From Arion vulgaris (taxonomy: Eukaryota > Mollusca > Gastropoda > Stylommatophora > Arionidae): a DNA stretch of 64,000 nt. The position numbers and the translations under genes were made by a program. Shown one piece after another: positions 49,120 through 59,139 of this stretch. The stretch covers positions 69,713,512 through 69,777,511 of the forward strand of contig CM036759.1 in NCBI GenBank assembly GCA_020796225.1, in the 5' to 3' direction. The notes below the pieces were generated by a model, which was not told the DNA's origin, did no database searches, and saw nothing but the letters and a program-made list of their open reading frames with translations. How positions within the stretch are numbered: position 1 is the first letter of the stretch; each line of letters starts with the position of its first letter.

Positions 49120-49438
49120 TGTAGATACGGAGGAGATTTCCCAAGCGACTGGTTCTCTGGTAAAAATGAGGTTGTGCTTTTTAAGGTCGTGGACTGTGCT
49201 AGATCTGTGGTGTAGTGTTGTCACATATTATATATTTCTTTTGCTTCTTTGATTTTTGGTACTGCATTAGATGGTTCTAGTTTTGTATTTTCAGTAATAC
49301 AGTAGTTGGTGGGAGTTAATTTTTGCCCTTAATTATATCAGTTGCTGTTGTGATTCCTTTGAAACGCAACTACTGAGTAGTTTAAGTCATTGTCAAATTT
49401 CAGATGTCATACAGTAAAGATGTGCAGTCATGTGATAT
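49120..49438. other. Intron, nothing assigned
   Basis: AT-rich sequence left of the mariner insertion. Confidence 0.5.
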
Positions 49439-49593
49439 TACGAGGGAAGTCAATAAGTAAGCCACAAATGGCTGTAGAAAAATAACTAAACATGATAACA
49501 ACTTGAAACCAGTTTATTTTTATATATACATTGTTCCTTTATTTCTCAACATAATTTCCACCAACATTGATGCACTTATCCCATCGTTTTATC

Positions 49594-50075
49594 TTCTTAT
49601 CTTATCTTATCTTATCTTAACCACATTTGCAGTGAAGCGTCGTGGGAGAGTTAGTTTCTATCTTGTGCCAGGTGTGTTGCGCTTGACGTTGTCAGTCCAT
49701 GCTTTCGCAGGGACTCTGAGATGTTATCTATCCATCTTGTTCTTGGCTTGCCTCGTGCTCTGCGCCCTGAGTGTCGATTATTATAGGCACGTGATGGTAG
49801 TAAATGTGGTTCCATTCTCATTAAATGGCCGAACCACTTGAATCTTTGCTTCTCGATGTACTGTATGCATGGTATAGTACCAACGATGCTTCTGATATTC
49901 TCGTTTCTCACTCTATCTCGCCTTGTAACGTTGACAGCTTTTCGTAGACATCTCATTTCACATGTTGTAATCTTTCTTTCTTGTGTCTTAGTCAGGGGCC
50001 ATGTTTGGCACTGATAGCAGAGAGTTGGAATAAATATGCAGTTTATCAGTTGTCGTTTGACTGATTCTTGAGTTG
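49594..50075 (-). mobile_element. LINE Z insertion in the mariner left arm, 11-bp target duplication
   Basis: ATCGTTTTATC is present at 49583-49593 and 50076-50086 and only once in the intact right arm (near 51185). Minus strand reads KRQLINCIFIPTLCYQCQTW, EMRCLRKAVNVTRRDRVRNE, KQRFKWFGHLMRM and GRRARGKPRTRWIDNISESL. The 3' end is an (AAGAT)n-type tail (TTATC repeats at 49596-49618). Strongly 5' truncated. It forms a chimeric open frame with mariner codons at 50145-50085. Confidence 0.93.
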
Positions 50076-50149
50076 ATCGTTTTATCAATCCTCCCAAACC
50101 GGCTGCATAGAACTGCGGACTCTGTTTTCTAAACCACGTTTTCACTTCA

Positions 50150-50755
50150 CATTCAACTTCGGCGTCATTCGCGAAATGTCTCCTGCCAAGGTGGGTTTTC
50201 AGTGGACCAAAAAGGTGGAAATCGTTAGGGACTAAGTCGGGACTGTAAGGTTGATGTTCCAGAACTTTCCACCGTAGTTGGTTAATTTTTCCTGAGTTAA
50301 TCGAGCCGTATGTGGTCTGGCATTGTCATGAAGACGCAACACTCCTGTAGTCAGCAGTCCTGAGCGTTTTTTCGAATTGCATCATGAAGCATCGATAGAA
50401 CTTCACAGTATGATTCAGAATTCACATTGTCACCTTTCTTCTTGAAATTGGTTAAAAGCACTCCTTGACAATCCCAGAACACCGTCAACATAACCTTCCC
50501 TGCTGATGGCGTAACCTTGAATTTTTTGACACACGGCGAAGAAAGATGTTTCCACTGTATTGAAGCACGCTTTGATTCGGGCTGGTAGTGATGCATCCAT
50601 GATTCATCCTCAGTAACAATCCTGTTCAGCATGTCTTCTCCTTCATCTTCGTATCGACAGAGATGACGCAAGGACAGGCCAAATCGATTCATTTTGTGTT
50701 CCTCCTCCAATTGTCTGTGTACCCACATTGAGCACACTTTCTTCAATTGTGTCAA
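50150..50755 (-). pseudogene. Mariner transposase remnant (left arm and centre)
   Basis: Minus-strand frame from 50755 reads KVCSMWVHRQLEEEHKMNRF, GEDMLNRIVTEDESWMHHY (first catalytic D), then FWDCQGVLLTNF. It breaks at about 50352. The codons for the HDNARPH (second D) and YSPDLAP (third D) motifs follow in another frame at about 50320 and 50240. The DNA-binding N-terminal third is absent. DD34D spacing is as in mariner transposases. Not functional as it stands. Confidence 0.92.
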
Positions 50756-51125
50756 AAATTCAAGGTTACGCCATCAGCAGGGAAGGTTATGTTGACGGTG
50801 TTCTGGGATTGTCAAGGAGTGCTTTAACCAATTTCAAGAAGAAAGGTGACAATGTGAATTCTGAATCATACTGTGAAGTTCTATCGATGCTTCATGATGC
50901 AATTCGAAAAACGCTCAGGACTGCTGACTACAGGAGTGTTGCTTCTTCATGACAATGCCAGACCACATACGGCTCGATTAACTCAGGAGAAAATTAACCA
51001 ACTACGGTGGAAAGTTCTGGAACATCAACCTTACAGTCCCGACTTAGCCCCTAACGATTTCCACCTTTTTGGTCCACTGAAACCCACCTTGGCAGGAGAC
51101 ATTTCGCGAATGACGGTGAAGTGAA
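50756..51125 (+). pseudogene. Mariner transposase remnant (right arm)
   Basis: Reads KIQGYAISREG-like codons, then in a second frame VLLLHDNARPHTARLTQEKI and EHQPYSPDLAPNDFHLFGPL, carrying the second and third catalytic D. The first D and the N-terminal domain are missing because the arm begins mid-gene. Confidence 0.92.
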
Positions 51126-51339
51126 AACGTGGTTTAGAAAACAGAGCCCGCAGTTCTATGCAGCCGGTTTGTGAGGATTGATAAAACGATGGGATAAGTG
51201 CATCAATGTTGGTGGAAATTATGTTGAGAAATAAAGGAACAATGTATGTATAAAAATAAACTGGTTTCAAGTTGTTATCATGTTTAGTTATTTTTCTACA
51301 GCCATTTGTGGCTTACTTATTGACTTCCCCTCGTACTAT

Positions 51340-51500
51340 CTTGATTAGTTTTCGCTACTTTCATACTGTAAACATTGTTCTATTAATGTAAACATTCTCA
51401 GTGTCCAGAGCAGCTCCATGTTGATCTAATTAATACTGAAGATTATATCAGATGGAAGGTTTACCCTTTCTTTATTTGGTTTCTTCATTGTTTGCTTTCT
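51340..51500. other. Intron spacer, nothing assigned
   Basis: A short AG..GT bounded stretch (51410-51470) is open in one frame but shows no family similarity and is not claimed as an exon. Confidence 0.4.
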
Positions 51501-51504
51501 TTCA

Positions 51505-54168
51505 ACCATTTGTTTGACTTCTCTCTGTGGTCTGTATGTTGTTTGATTTCTCTCTGTGGTCTGTATGTTGTTTGATTTCTCTCTGTGGTCTGTATGTTGT
51601 TTGACTTCTATCTGTGGTCTGTATGTTGTTTGACTTCTCTCTGTGGTCTGTATGTTGTTTGATTTCTCTCTGTGGTCTGTATGTTATTTGACTTCTCTCT
51701 GTGGTCTGTATGTTATTTGACTTCTCTCTGTGGTCTGTATGTTGTTTGATTTCTCTCTGTGGTCTGTATGTTGTTTGACTTCTCTCTGTAGTCTGTATGT
51801 TGTTTTGACTTCTCTCTGTGGTCTGTATGTTGTTGACTTCTCTCTGTGGTCTGTATGTTGTTTTGACTCTCTCTGTGGTCTGTATGTTGTTTGATTTCTC
51901 TCTGTGGTCTGTATGTTGTTGACTTCTCTCTGTGGTCTGTATGTTGTTTGATTTCTCTCTGTGGTCTGTATGTTGTTGACTTCTCTCTGTGGTCTGTATG
52001 TTGTTTTGACTTCTCTCTGTGGTCTGTATGTTGTTTTGACTTCTCTCTGGTCTGTATGTTGTTTTGACTTCTCTTTGTGGTCTGTATGTTGTTTGACTTC
52101 TCTCTGTGGTCTGTATGTTGTTTGACTTCTCTCTGTGGTCTGTATGTTGTTTTGACTTCTCTCTGTAGTCTGTATGTTGTTTTGACTTCTCTCTGTAGTC
52201 TGTATGTTGTTTGACTTCTCTCTGTGGTCTGTATGTTGTTTGACTTCTCTCTGTGGTCTGTATGTTGTTTGACTTCTCTCTGTGGTCTGTATGTTGTTTT
52301 GACTTCTCTTTGTGGTCTGTATGTTGTTTGACTTCTCTCTGTGGTCTGTATGTTGTTTGACTTCTCTCTGTGGTCTGTATGTTGTTTTGACTTCTCTTTG
52401 TGGTCTGTATGTTGTTTGACTTCTCTCTGTGGTCTGTATTTTGTTTGACTTCTCTCTGTAGTCTGTATGTTGTTTTGACTTCTCTCTGTGGTCTGTATGT
52501 TGTTTGACTTCTCTCTGTGGTCTGTATGTTGTTTGACTTCTCTCTGTGGTCTGTATGTTGTTTGATTTCTCTCTGTGGTCTGTATGTTGTTTGACTTCTC
52601 TCTGTAGTCTGTATGTTGTTTTGACTTCTCTCTGTGGTCTGTATGTTGTTGACTTCTCTCTGTGGTCTGTATGTTGTTTTGACTTCTCTCTGTGGTCTGT
52701 ATGTTGTTTGATTTCTCTCTGTGGTCTGTATGTTGTTGACTTCTCTCTGTGGTCTGTATGTTGTTTGATTTCTCTCTGTGGTCTGTATGTTGTTGACTTC
52801 TCTCTGTGGTCTGTATGTTGTTTGACTTCTCTCTGTGGTCTGTATGTTTTTTGACTTCTCTCTGGTCTGTATGTTGTTTTGACTTCTCTTTGTGGTCTGT
52901 ATGTTGTTTGACTTCTCTCTGTGGTCTGTATGTTGTTTGACTTCTCTCTGTGGTCTGTATGTTGTTTTGACTTCTCTCTGTAGTCTGTATGTTGTTTTGA
53001 CTTCTCTCTGTAGTCTGTATGTTGTTTGACTTCTCTCTGTGGTCTGTATGTTGTTTGACTTCTCTCTGTGGTCTGTATGTTGTTTGACTTCTCTCTGTGG
53101 TCTGTATGTTGTTTTGACTTCTCTTTGTGGTCTGTATGTTGTTTGACTTCTCTCTGTGGTCTGTATGTTGTTTGACTTCTCTCTGTGGTCTGTATGTTGT
53201 TTTGACTTCTCTTTGTGGTCTGTATGTTGTTTGACTTCTCTCTGTGGTCTGTATTTTGTTTGACTTCTCTCTGTAGTCTGTATGTTGTTTTGACTTCTCT
53301 CTGTGGTCTGTATGTTGTTTGACTTCTCTCTGTGGTCTGTATGTTGTTTGACTTCTCTCTGTGGTCTGTATGTTGTTTGATTTCTCTCTGTGGTCTGTAT
53401 GTTGTTTGACTTCTATCTGTGGTCTGTATGTTGTTTGACTTCTCTCTGTGGTCTGTATGTTGTTTTGACTTCTCTCTGTGGTCTGTATGTTGTTTGACTT
53501 CTCTCTGTGGTCTGTATGTTGTTTGATTTCTCTCTGTGGTCTGTATGTTGTTTGACTTCTATCTGTGGTATGTATGTTGTTTGACTTCTCTCTGTGGTCT
53601 GTATATTGTTTGATTTCTCTATGTGGTCTGTATGTTATTTGACTTCTCTTTGTGGTCTGTATGTTGTTTGACTTCTCTCTGTGGTCTGTATTTTGTTTGA
53701 CTTCTCTCTGTAGTCTGTATGTTGTTTGACTTCTCTCTGTGGTCTGTATGTTGTTTGACTTCTCTCTGTGGTCTGTATGTTGTTTGACTTCTCTCTGTGG
53801 TCTGCATTTTGTTTGACTTCTCTCTGTAGTCTGTATGTTGTTTTGACTTCTCTCTGTGGTCTGTATGTTGTTTGACTTCTCTCTGTGGTCTGTATGTTGT
53901 TTGATTTCTCTCTGTGGTCTGTATGTTGTTTGATTTCTCTCTGTGGTCTGTATGTTGTTTGACTTCTATCTGTGGTCTGTATGTTGTTTGACTTCTCTCT
54001 GTGGTCTGTATGTTGTTTGATTTCTCTCTGTGGTCTGTATGTTGTTTGACTTCTCTCTGTGGTCTGTATGTTGTTTGACTTCTCTCTGTGGTCTGTATGT
54101 TGTTTGACTTCTCTCTGTGGTCTGTATGTTGTTTGACTTCTCTCTGTGGTCTGTATGTTGTTTACTCC
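51505..54168. repeat. Minisatellite, 28-30-bp unit, about 92 copies, with an 814-bp higher-order duplication
   Basis: Unit contains TGACTTCTCTCTGTGGTCTG and TATGTTGTT. Variants (TGATTT, CTTTGTGG, CTGTAGTC, GTATTTTG and the shortened CTCTCTGGTCTG) occur in the same order in about 51790-52590 and 52605-53400, offset by about 814 bp (28 units). Confidence 0.95.
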
Positions 54169-54169
54169 T

Positions 54170-54620
54170 AAGAGCGTTAGCTCGTTATCTCAGTTCGATG
54201 ACCACAGACTCGTAGACCAGCTTATCAGATTTCTGCTTGTTTTTCAATAGGGTTTGCTGTCCCTTATTTTACTTGAACCTTGAGTTTCTTCTAAACAGCG
54301 ACAACACAAACAAAGATATTCATCATTTTTCTTCTTCTTCTTCTGGTGGATTGATATAACTATCACCAATGGATCTCATTGAACAAATATGTGTGCTTCG
54401 ATCTCTTTCTCGTACATGTTGATATCATCGGTAGTGCACGAACTCTGTAGCACCGGTGAAGATTCCCGATATAATTATACTGTGCTGTGAGTATCCCATC
54501 ATGCTTCACCATGTCGGAATATTAACATTTGTTGGCAATACATTTTCCCTCCCATTTTGTACACGGGCTTGGGACCGTCTGTGGCATGGTTAAAAATGTA
54601 TTGCCTCAGTTATATCAGTT
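54170..54620 (-). mobile_element. SINE C tail fragment in otherwise unassigned intron
   Basis: At about 54375-54475: AACAAATATGTGTGCTTCGA, TCTCTTTCTCGTACATG and AGTGCACGAACTCTGTAGCA then CCGGTG, the antisense SINE C tail. The flanks show only a (CTT)n run at 54329-54342. Confidence 0.6.
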
Positions 54621-54624
54621 TACT

Positions 54625-55048
54625 TTTCTCAAACTTGTCAACTTTAATAGCCAACAGAAAAATAGGAAATCTGAGACTTGTAAACTTTAATAGCCAACAG
54701 AAAAATAGAAAATTTGAGGCTTGTAAACTTTAATAGCCAACAGAAAAATAGAAAATTTGAGGCTTGCAAACTTTAATAGCCAACAGAAAAGTAGAAAATT
54801 TGAGGCTTGTAAACTTTAATAGCCAACATAAAAATAGAAAATTTGAGGCTTGCAAACTTTAATAGCCAACATAAAAATAGAAAATTTGAGGCTTGCAAAC
54901 TTTAATAGCCAACAGAAAAATAGAAAATCTGAGGCTTGTAAACTTTAATAGCCAACAGAAAAATAGAAAATCTGAGGCTTGCAAACTTTAATAGCCAACA
55001 GAAAAATAGAAAATTTGAGGCTTGCAAACTTTAATAGCCAAAAAAGGG
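54625..55048. repeat. Minisatellite, 42-bp unit, about 10 copies
   Basis: Unit contains TTGAGGCTTGCAAACTTTAA, TAGCCAACAGAAAAATAG and AAAA. Confidence 0.94.
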
Positions 55049-55049
55049 G

Positions 55050-55962
55050 GTTAAATTATCAAGGAAAACAATTTGATGATGTTTAAATTTTGAGCCCTGA
55101 GCACTTTTGTGAATGAAATATGTTTACGACGTGCTCCCTCCACCCCAGTGATTCATGACCTCATCCGTCCACATCTAGATGTCCACATGTCAACAGATGA
55201 CAGGCATGAACTACTGGTCTCATTAAGTTAGCATTTACGGAAATAAAAGTCTGTGAGATTCTAACATGGATATTGCTTTCGTAAGTAGCAGAAACAAACT
55301 GGCTAAAACAATCGTGACAATCTCTCTATAAACTGGAACAACCACACTAGAAGTTATTGCTAATACGGTTCAAGAATGAACAAGGCAACTAATGAAATAT
55401 AAGTAATGAATAATGTCAACACTACACGTGGAAGTAGTCGCATGTGTCATTAAGTAACAACAGGATTAAAACTCGGTAACATCGTGCTGATATTCTGAAG
55501 AAGCGATCAGATTTGCAGTAAAGGACTTGGTATTTCGTTCGATAGCGAAGATCTGATGATCAACTTTTTTGATAATGTGCATCAGCCAAGTTAGTCACAA
55601 TGTCGGATAAACGGAATTTCTCACGGATATAAACAAAGTGCACATGAGGTATGGATTTCGGTGCACGATACATACAGCACAAGTTTGTACATATTTATTT
55701 AGATAATATTATAATTTTCTCACAGACATTTATTCCAAGAACTGCTAGACTTTTTATAACTTTCTCTTTTTTAAATCAAGATTTTGTTGGGATCTCTAAT
55801 TTCTGCGAAAAATGGAATTATGCAAAGGAAAATAGATCAACCTAACAAAAGACAAAACACGGAGAGAAAGAAAATTGTAGAAGATTAATAAGTACAGCAA
55901 CGGAAAAGTGAAGAACGAGTTTAGAACAGCACAACAAACATAATATATTTTCCTTTATTGAC
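55050..55962. other. Intron, AT-rich, no assigned feature
   Basis: No repeat, exon or RNA recognised. A 64-residue plus-strand frame at 55651-55845 has no similarity that I can name. Confidence 0.5.
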
Positions 55963-55964
55963 AA

Positions 55965-56402
55965 TACAAACAGTAAGATAATAAGACAAACAGTAAGATA
56001 ATAAGACAAACAGTAAGATAGTAAGACAAACAGTAAGGTAACAAGACAAACAGTAAGATAGTAAGACAAACAGTAAGATAATAAGACAAACAGTAAGATA
56101 ATAAGACAAACAGTAAGATAATAAGACAAACAGTAAGATAATAAGACAAACAGTAAGATAGTAAGGCAAACAGTAAGATAATAAGACAAACAGTAAGATA
56201 AGACAAACAGTAAGATAGTAAGACAAACAGTAAGGTAATAAGACAAACAGTAAGATAGTAAGACAAACAGTAAGGTAATAAGACAAACAGTAAGATAATA
56301 AGACAAACAGTAAGATAATAAGACAAACAGTAAGATAATAAGACAAACAGTAAGGTAATAAGACAAACAGTAAGATAATAAGACAAACAGTAAGATAACA
56401 AG
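55965..56402. repeat. Minisatellite, 20-bp unit (AGATAATAAGACAAACAGTA), about 22 copies
   Basis: Units alternate between AGATAATA, AGATAGTA and AGGTAATA. Long minus-strand frames of L, S, Y and C are artefacts of the repeat. Confidence 0.95.
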
Positions 56403-56534
56403 TTGGTATGTAACAGCAAATTGTAATTAATGATCTATTACTTAGATGATTCCATGTGATGTACTTTGTGTCAATGGAGAATAAAACCGTATATTGTATT
56501 GTAGCACACCAAAATATGAAACATGTATTCTTGA

Positions 56535-56680
56535 GATTTCAGACTGTACTGTGTCACACATATCACCGAATAGAATCCCATATATACTGTACTGTGTCAC
56601 ACATATCACCGAATAGAATCCCATATATACTGTACTGTGTCATACATATCACCGAACAGAATCCCATATACTGTGCTGTA
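56535..56680. repeat. Tandem repeat, 44-bp unit, about 3 copies
   Basis: Unit contains ACTGTACTGTGTCACACATA and TCACCGAATAGAATCCCATA. Confidence 0.9.
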
Positions 56681-56904
56681 TCAGTCACACACACATGTAA
56701 ATCATTGTGGAGATCTCATGTACTCTGTAGCACAGACAAAATATTAAACATATATCATTTGAGAAGACCCAATATACATGCTGTTGTAGGCCTACTATGT
56801 TTTTTTTTATTATCGACGCACGACATTCTTGTTTTACAATAAGAAAACTTATATACTATCAAGGATTATTTTGGTCAATGCCTGGTGAGGATTTGACATG
56901 TGCC

Positions 56905-57080
56905 TTAAGAAAATGAACAAAAAGGACGCGTTAAACAGACCTGGCGACGAAGTCTATTTGAGGAACTGAAGAGTGCTGAACTGTCCTGGGAGACCATACA
57001 GAAAACAGCCAGAGACCTGGAAGAGTGGCGAACAACTGTTGATGCCCTATACTCCACGAGGAGCGGTGAGAAATATGTCA
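56905..57080 (+). pseudogene. LINE R (RTE-like) tail
   Basis: Reads KQTWRRSLFEELKSAELSWE, then TIQKTARDLEEWRTTVDALY and STRSG, the terminal part of an ORF2-type protein. Confidence 0.85.
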
Positions 57081-57127
57081 AGTTAATTATCAACAATACT
57101 TATAATCTGATAAAAACATCAAATATC

Positions 57128-57560
57128 ATACAGGATAACAAGGAACATACAGAATACAAGGAAGATACAGAATACAAGGAAGATACAGAATACAAGGAAG
57201 ATACAGAATACAAGGAAGATGCAGAATACAAGGAAGATGCAGAATACAAGGAAGATACAGAATACAAGGAAGATACAGAATACAAGGAAGATACAGAATA
57301 AAGGAAGATACAGAATACAAGGAAGATGCAGAATACAAGGAAGATGCAGAATACAAGGAAGATACAGAATACAAGGAAGATACAGAATACAAGGAAGATA
57401 CAGAATACAAGGAAGATACAGAATACAAGGAAGATGCAGAATACAAGGAAGATACAGAATACAAGGAAAGGAAGATACAGAATACAAGGAAGATGCAGAA
57501 TACAAGGAAGATACAGAATACAAGGAAGATGCAGAATACAAGGAAGATACAGGATACAAG
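57128..57560. repeat. Minisatellite, 18-bp unit (ATACAGAATACAAGGAAG), about 24 copies
   Basis: Variants ATACAG and ATGCAG. The 18-bp unit keeps four frames open (up to 146 residues); none is a gene. Confidence 0.95.
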
Positions 57561-57621
57561 CAACACTCGTACGTAGCTATATTTGAGTAAAAGTTTGTTG
57601 ATTCAGAGGAGACGAGTTGTT

Positions 57622-58160
57622 CATATTATATGAGTTCTTAAAGTCCAACTAGTTGTTAAATTAGAAAGTCTAAGAGATGTTCTCTGGGAACTGGTTGTTA
57701 AATTAGAAAGTCTAAGAGCTGTTCTCTGGGAACTGGTTGTTAAATTAGAAAGTCTAAGAGATGTTCTCTGGGAACTGGTTGTTAAATTAGAAAGTCTAAG
57801 AGATGTTCTCTGGGAACTGGTTGTTGAATTAGAAAGTGTAAGAGATGTTCTCTGGGAACTGGTTGTTAAATTAGAAAGTGTAAGAGATGTTCTCTGGGAA
57901 CTGGTTGTTAAATTAGAAAGTCTAAGAGATGTTCTCTGGAGACTGGTTGTTAAATTAGAAAGTCTAAGAGATGTTCTCTGGAGACTGGTTGTTAAATTAG
58001 AAAGTCTAAGAGATGTTATCTGGGAACTGGTTGTTAAATTAGAAAGTCTAAGAGATGTTCTCTGGAGACTGGTTGTGAAATTAGAAAGTGTAAGAGATGT
58101 TCTCTGGAGACTGGTTGTTGAATTAGAAAGTGTAAGAGATGTTCCTGTGGACAAGTTGTT
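57622..58160. repeat. Minisatellite, 42-bp unit, about 12.5 copies
   Basis: Unit contains GGTTGTTAAATTAGAAAGTC, TAAGAGATGTTCTCTGGG and AACT. Each unit is 14 codons long, so a 177-residue minus-strand frame stays open by periodicity. Confidence 0.95.
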
Positions 58161-58229
58161 AAATGTGCAGGGACGTACTGTTACATTATTACAGCAGGGT
58201 TAAGGTGAGGAGTGGGGGAGGAGAATAGT

Positions 58230-58345
58230 TGTACAGATAATGGGAGGGCTAGCGGGCTGGAAATAAATATATATGGTTCGAATCCTGTGGTTGGTAATCT
58301 CCTGTTCCGGAAGCTCTTAATACTTGTATACTTGTATATTTATTG
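58230..58345 (+). mobile_element. SINE D (tRNA-derived)
   Basis: GGGCTAGCGGGCTGG (box A region), ATATGGTTCGAATCCTGTGG (box B), and CTGTTCCGGAAGCTCTTAAT then ACTTGTATA. Best box B of the family in this window. Confidence 0.65.
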
Positions 58346-58377
58346 ATCAGATAATGTGAGAGAAACTGTTACTGTAT

Positions 58378-58738
58378 CTGGGGTGTGAGTTGTTGCATGG
58401 GGTGAGCTGTTGCATAGCGGTGGCGAGTTGTTGCATGGGGGGGCGAGTTGTTGCATAGGGGCGAGTTGTTGCATTAGGGGGGAGTTGTTGCATAGTGGGG
58501 GTGAGTTGTTGCATAGTGGGGGTGAGTTGTTGCATAGGGGGTGAGTTGTTGCATAGTGGGTCGAGTTGTTGCATAGTGGAGGAGGGAGGGCGAGTTGTTG
58601 CATAGTGGAGGAGGGGGGTGAGTTGTTGCATAGTGGGGACGTGAGTTATTGCATGGGGGTGAGTTGTTGCATAGTGGGGGTGAGTTGTTGCATAGTGGGG
58701 GCGAGTTGTTGCATAGTGGTGGGGGGAGTTGTTCCAGA
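58378..58738. repeat. G-rich minisatellite, about 20-bp unit, about 17 copies
   Basis: Unit GAGTTGTTGCATAGTGGGGG with variable G runs of 3-7. The plus strand carries many closely spaced G runs. Confidence 0.93.
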
Positions 58739-58779
58739 GATTGGTGGAGAATTATTACAGCATATGGGGAGGAGGGAGA

Positions 58780-59080
58780 GAGTTACAGCAGGTGGTGACG
58801 CGTTATCATTGCAGGCGTTGTAAATTGTTACAGGTAGTTGAAGGTGATATAGTAGATGGGGAGCAGCGTTGTTACATTAGATGGGGACAAGTTGTTACAG
58901 TAGATGTGGACAAGTTGTTACAGTAGATGTGGACAAGTTATTACAGTAGATGTGGACAAGTTGTTAGCAGTAGATGTGGACAAGTTGTTACAGTAGATGT
59001 GGAAAGTTATTACAGTGACGGGGGATAAATATTAGGGACAGTTTTACATTAGACGTGGGTAGTTGTGATAGATAGTGGAC
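58780..59080. repeat. Minisatellite, 22-bp unit, about 9 copies
   Basis: Unit TTACAGTAGATGTGGACAAG plus TTG; degenerate at both ends. Confidence 0.88.
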
Positions 59081-59139
59081 GTTGTTACAGATTTAATGGG
59101 AAGAGTTGTTACAGGAGGGGAGGTTCTTAAATTTGATGC

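Larger units (their letters stand above)
49441..51333. mobile_element. Palindromic mariner element (two 3' halves head to head) with TA target duplication
   Basis: Ends are CGAGGGAAGTCAATAAGTAA at the left and, in complement, CGAGGGGAAGTCAATAAGTA at the right; TA flanks both (49439-49440 and 51334-51335). Left arm (minus strand) about 49441-50530, right arm (plus strand) about 50752-51333. The arms are inverted copies of the same transposase C-terminal half and 3' end, each about 590 bp once the LINE Z insertion at 49583-50075 is removed. The central 50531-50751 is the part of the transposase present only once. A normal mariner has one 5' and one 3' end; here both ends are the 3' type. Confidence 0.92.

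Noticed and set aside
49503..49841. 112-residue plus-strand frame
   Set aside because: Antisense of the mariner end and the LINE Z insertion, not a protein-coding gene.
51410..51472. Possible exon between AG at 51410 and GT at 51472
   Set aside because: Open in one frame but with no similarity to the M28B C terminus and in the wrong phase context.
55842..56419. Apparent multi-membrane-segment proteins of 141-174 residues
   Set aside because: Translations of the 20-bp array; the hydrophobic look comes from TTA/CTG-like codons in the repeat.
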